DNA from: Owenia fusiformis
Taxonomy: Eukaryota; Annelida; Polychaeta; Sabellida; Oweniidae
DNA length: 64,000 nucleotides
Direction of reading: 5' to 3'
Assembly (NCBI GenBank): GCA_903813345.2
Contig: CAIIXF020000011.1
Coordinates: 6,780,571 to 6,844,570 of the forward strand
The stretch's first letter is position 1. The number at the start of each line of letters is the position of its first letter. The notes under the pieces were generated by a model that saw only the letters and a program-made list of their open reading frames with translations, had not been told where the DNA came from and searched no databases. Shown piece by piece: positions 61,570 to 64,000 of the stretch. The position numbers and the translations under genes are program-made.

Positions 61570-62338
61570 CCGTATTCTCTGTAATTACCGCCCACTCTCT
61601 AATAAGCGCCCACCCCGCTTCACAAAGTTCAAGAAACATCGAGGAATCAACAAGAATTGAAGAATATATCAGGAAAAAAATATTTCTCAAAATCCAGGAG
61701 CGGGCGATAATAGAGTACTTACCCTAAAACTGCTGTAAACACGACGCGTTTTGTAATTCTATGCATCCTCTCGATACATATCTATCGATGGGTGCTTCCC
61801 ACACCATACCATGCTAATATTGTCTCCAAATAGTCCATAATGAATGAAGGAATTGTTCTTTATCGGCATTCAGAAATTTCAAAAGCTACTGCGCAGATGT
61901 TCTGCGCATGTCAAGGTCGTGAACTTTCTGGTTTCTTTTTAATGTTTCTCGACTTTTACACGACTTTTACACGACTTTTGCACGAATAATGATGATCTCT
62001 CATCAAATTAGAAATAATGTATAACTTTAGATCGATATCCAGCAGTCTCTAGTGGAAATATTGAAGGTAATCGGCGATAATGACAAAGTGGGCGTGCCGG
62101 TCTTCAACCACTGTCAATATTGTCTAAGCGATCTTTACCGTATTCTCTCCAATAACAGCACTTGTCATATTATTATAAAAATATGTTGAAGAAAATGCAT
62201 TCTTGTCAAGAAAAATTGCCATACATGAAATTCCTCTGGATTTCTGATTTCTTTCATACATGGGCGCTTATTAAAATGGTCTAAATAATGTATTTTCAAT
62301 TTTCTAAACGCCCTGGGCGCTAATTACAGAGAATACGG
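61570..62338. mobile_element. TA-flanked MITE, 769 bp (CCGTATTCTCT ends)
   Basis: The ends CCGTATTCTCTGTAATTA (61570) and TAATTACAGAGAATACGG (to 62338) are exact inverted copies flanked by TA. A further internal CCGTATTCTCTCCAATAA near 62138 and several GCGCCC/GGGCG blocks suggest an internally rearranged element. GC content is higher than the surroundings. No coding capacity was recognised. Confidence 0.88.
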
Positions 62339-63239
62339 TATTTGATATTTACAGTCAAAAGTACATTCAAGTAGAGAAAGTTTGGAAAATAAATATGAAA
62401 TGTTTTGCAAATGGATCCTGGCCAATATTAATTGAAAAATAATGACCATATCATTAGATATAGAAACATCCATATGGATGTTCTGCAATGTAATACTCAG
62501 ATCAATTAGACTTTTAATTACCTCTGATTAGATATTAATTGTATATTAGATATTAATTATATATTTAGATGTTAACTGTGTATTTTAATTGCAATATTCT
62601 GCTGACAGCAAATCTATATCAGAATCCATGATGTGATAGAAAGATTTTAAATTCCAACTGAGAATGTGATGAATTGTAACTACCCCCCCCCCCCTTCGTT
62701 ATTACAAAAGTTGAACCAATTACTCTAATGACCCCAAACAACATTGATTTCTATTTCTCAATCATAATTGCCCATTGATTATCATGCTTTCACTTAGAAA
62801 AAAGCAATTTGTGGTTATAAGTGAGAATGTCTGTTAATTCACTTATAATCATACAGCAGTTAGAGATAAAATCCAGAACTAATGCCATGCAGGGGAATTA
62901 ATTTCTAGGGTACCACAAACTTAATTGGCTGATTCTATAATAAGGACGCAACACCAAGAAATCTGTTGTTTTATGACTAGGTTTTTCCCCAATCAGGAAT
63001 ATTCCCTAATTCTGATGGTTATGTCTCGAATTAGAACTGACAGCCATATGTTCGTATGTTCAAGCTGAGAATTGTGTTTTTATTTTAAGTGCACAATATT
63101 GTGTTCTCAGTCATAGAAGACTCCTAAATGAACCTGGAATGATGTCATATTCTGGAGTTGAATGTTGGAAAGTGGATGGTTGAATAAGTATGTGGACCAC
63201 CATGAACTGTCAGGTATATGCCATGCTCCTCTTAGTAGT

Positions 63240-63330
63240 ATCTGGACATCTTCAGGGATCAGAACAACAGTTTTAGAGTTATTTTGAGGATCAGAGCGAC
63301 AGTTTCAGAGTTATCACATGAATGAATGGT
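63240..63330 (+). repeat. Short direct duplication, ~50-bp unit
   Basis: GGATCAGAACAACAGTTTTA and GGATCAGAGCGACAGTTTCA, each followed by GAGTTAT. Confidence 0.7.
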
Positions 63331-64000
63331 ATATGATATTGTAGATAAATCAGGATTTAGGATTAGTGGATAAACCAAATATTTAGAGTACAATGTCTGT
63401 GGTCTGAACCACATTATACAGATTACTGTTAAAGGCTATTTTTGTGATTTCACAAATTGTGATATCATTTCCAACAAAAGAGGAAGAACCCTGGGGAAGA
63501 TGACATTTAGGCATGTGATAGTCTTAAAGAGCTAGAGACCACAGAGTGTTCAATCAGATCTAAAGGCTTGAGGGGTTAGGATAATAGGATAATTGGACCC
63601 TAAAACTTGAGGGGTTAAGGATAATCAGCAATCTATCGCGAAAAACAGAGAAATCATTGGCTAAGATAAACATTGACTTAGGATATGATACTAAAATTAT
63701 TGAAAAATACATTTCTTGTATTCTTAAAAGACAGAACCAGAAAAAAGCGATTTGATTGATAGACTGCCATTAGTGCTAAGCACTCCATCCATTGAGTTAT
63801 TGGAATATGTTATTTTGATACGATCCCCCTAGTGATAAGGGGAGAATGCAAAACCTTTAGTTAGAGCCATGAGTGGGAAGCTTGAACATAAACAAACTCT
63901 GATCATTGATGCTGGAGAACACAAAAATAACCTGGATTCTCAAGATATTATCAACCATGAGGAGGATGTTATATTTGAGTTGATTATAATTACATAATTG

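Larger units (their letters stand above)
44862..64000 (+). other. NAV: NAV intronic region (19 kb, downstream exons not found)
   Basis: After the donor at 44862 no family-conserved NAV exon is visible. The stretch holds foldback elements and minisatellites listed below, and four weak exon-like candidates (47986, 50951, 52500, 54096). Stretches 48070-49590, 51030-52490, 53560-54090, 60700-61120 and 62340-63230 show nothing I can name apart from short homopolymer runs (for example C at about 62684). Confidence 0.6.

Noticed and set aside
1-64000. Search for tRNA, rRNA or other structured RNA genes and LTR or LINE elements
   Set aside because: No cloverleaf, box motifs, reverse transcriptase motifs or LTR pairs were recognised by eye; absence is not proven.

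Overview
This window is animal nuclear DNA: AT-rich, intron-dominated and full of short transposon relics. It holds the middle of one gene on the plus strand, an invertebrate orthologue of the neuron navigator family (vertebrate NAV1/NAV2/NAV3, Drosophila sickie, C. elegans unc-53). The identification rests on a chain of motifs that occur in the order known for NAV proteins and across phase-matched splice junctions. The species cannot be fixed from the sequence. The gene resembles NAV1, NAV2 and NAV3 about equally, which together with the repeat content suggests a non-vertebrate bilaterian, probably a marine invertebrate.

Layout: a very large exon (124-2497) carries the Ser/Pro/Asn/Gln-rich N-terminal half with three SxIP-type microtubule plus-end motifs. 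A newly recognised 81-nt exon (25500-25580) lies alone inside what would otherwise be a 37-kb intron. A second large exon (39630-41242) is followed by two short exons (42736-42812 and 44787-44861) leading into the first NAV coiled coil. The upstream end (possible calponin-homology domain) and the downstream end (rest of the coiled coil, basic region, C-terminal AAA+ ATPase) lie outside the window. From 44862 to 64000 no conserved NAV exon was recognised; four weak exon-like candidates are listed there. No gene was found on the minus strand.

The introns hold at least seventeen copies of a ~155-bp interspersed repeat in both orientations; a mariner-like element with ~195-bp inverted ends (5603-6687); a near-perfect 1.2-kb palindrome (20175-21378); a cluster of Tigger/pogo-like MITEs (29.1-33.1 kb); a 3.5-kb element with ~850-bp inverted arms around an AGGTCA-rich repeat block (55583-59092); a TTAA-flanked MITE (59636-60236); a TA-flanked MITE (61570-62338); smaller foldbacks; and several minisatellites, including 21 copies of a 19-bp unit (13291-13689).

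The most useful points are the phase 2/2 81-nt exon that also carries a well-placed ATG (cassette exon or alternative first exon), the long near-identical palindrome inside the transcribed intron, and the unclassified ~155-bp repeat family. Exon calls depend on splice signals, reading frame and remembered family motifs; no alignment was run.
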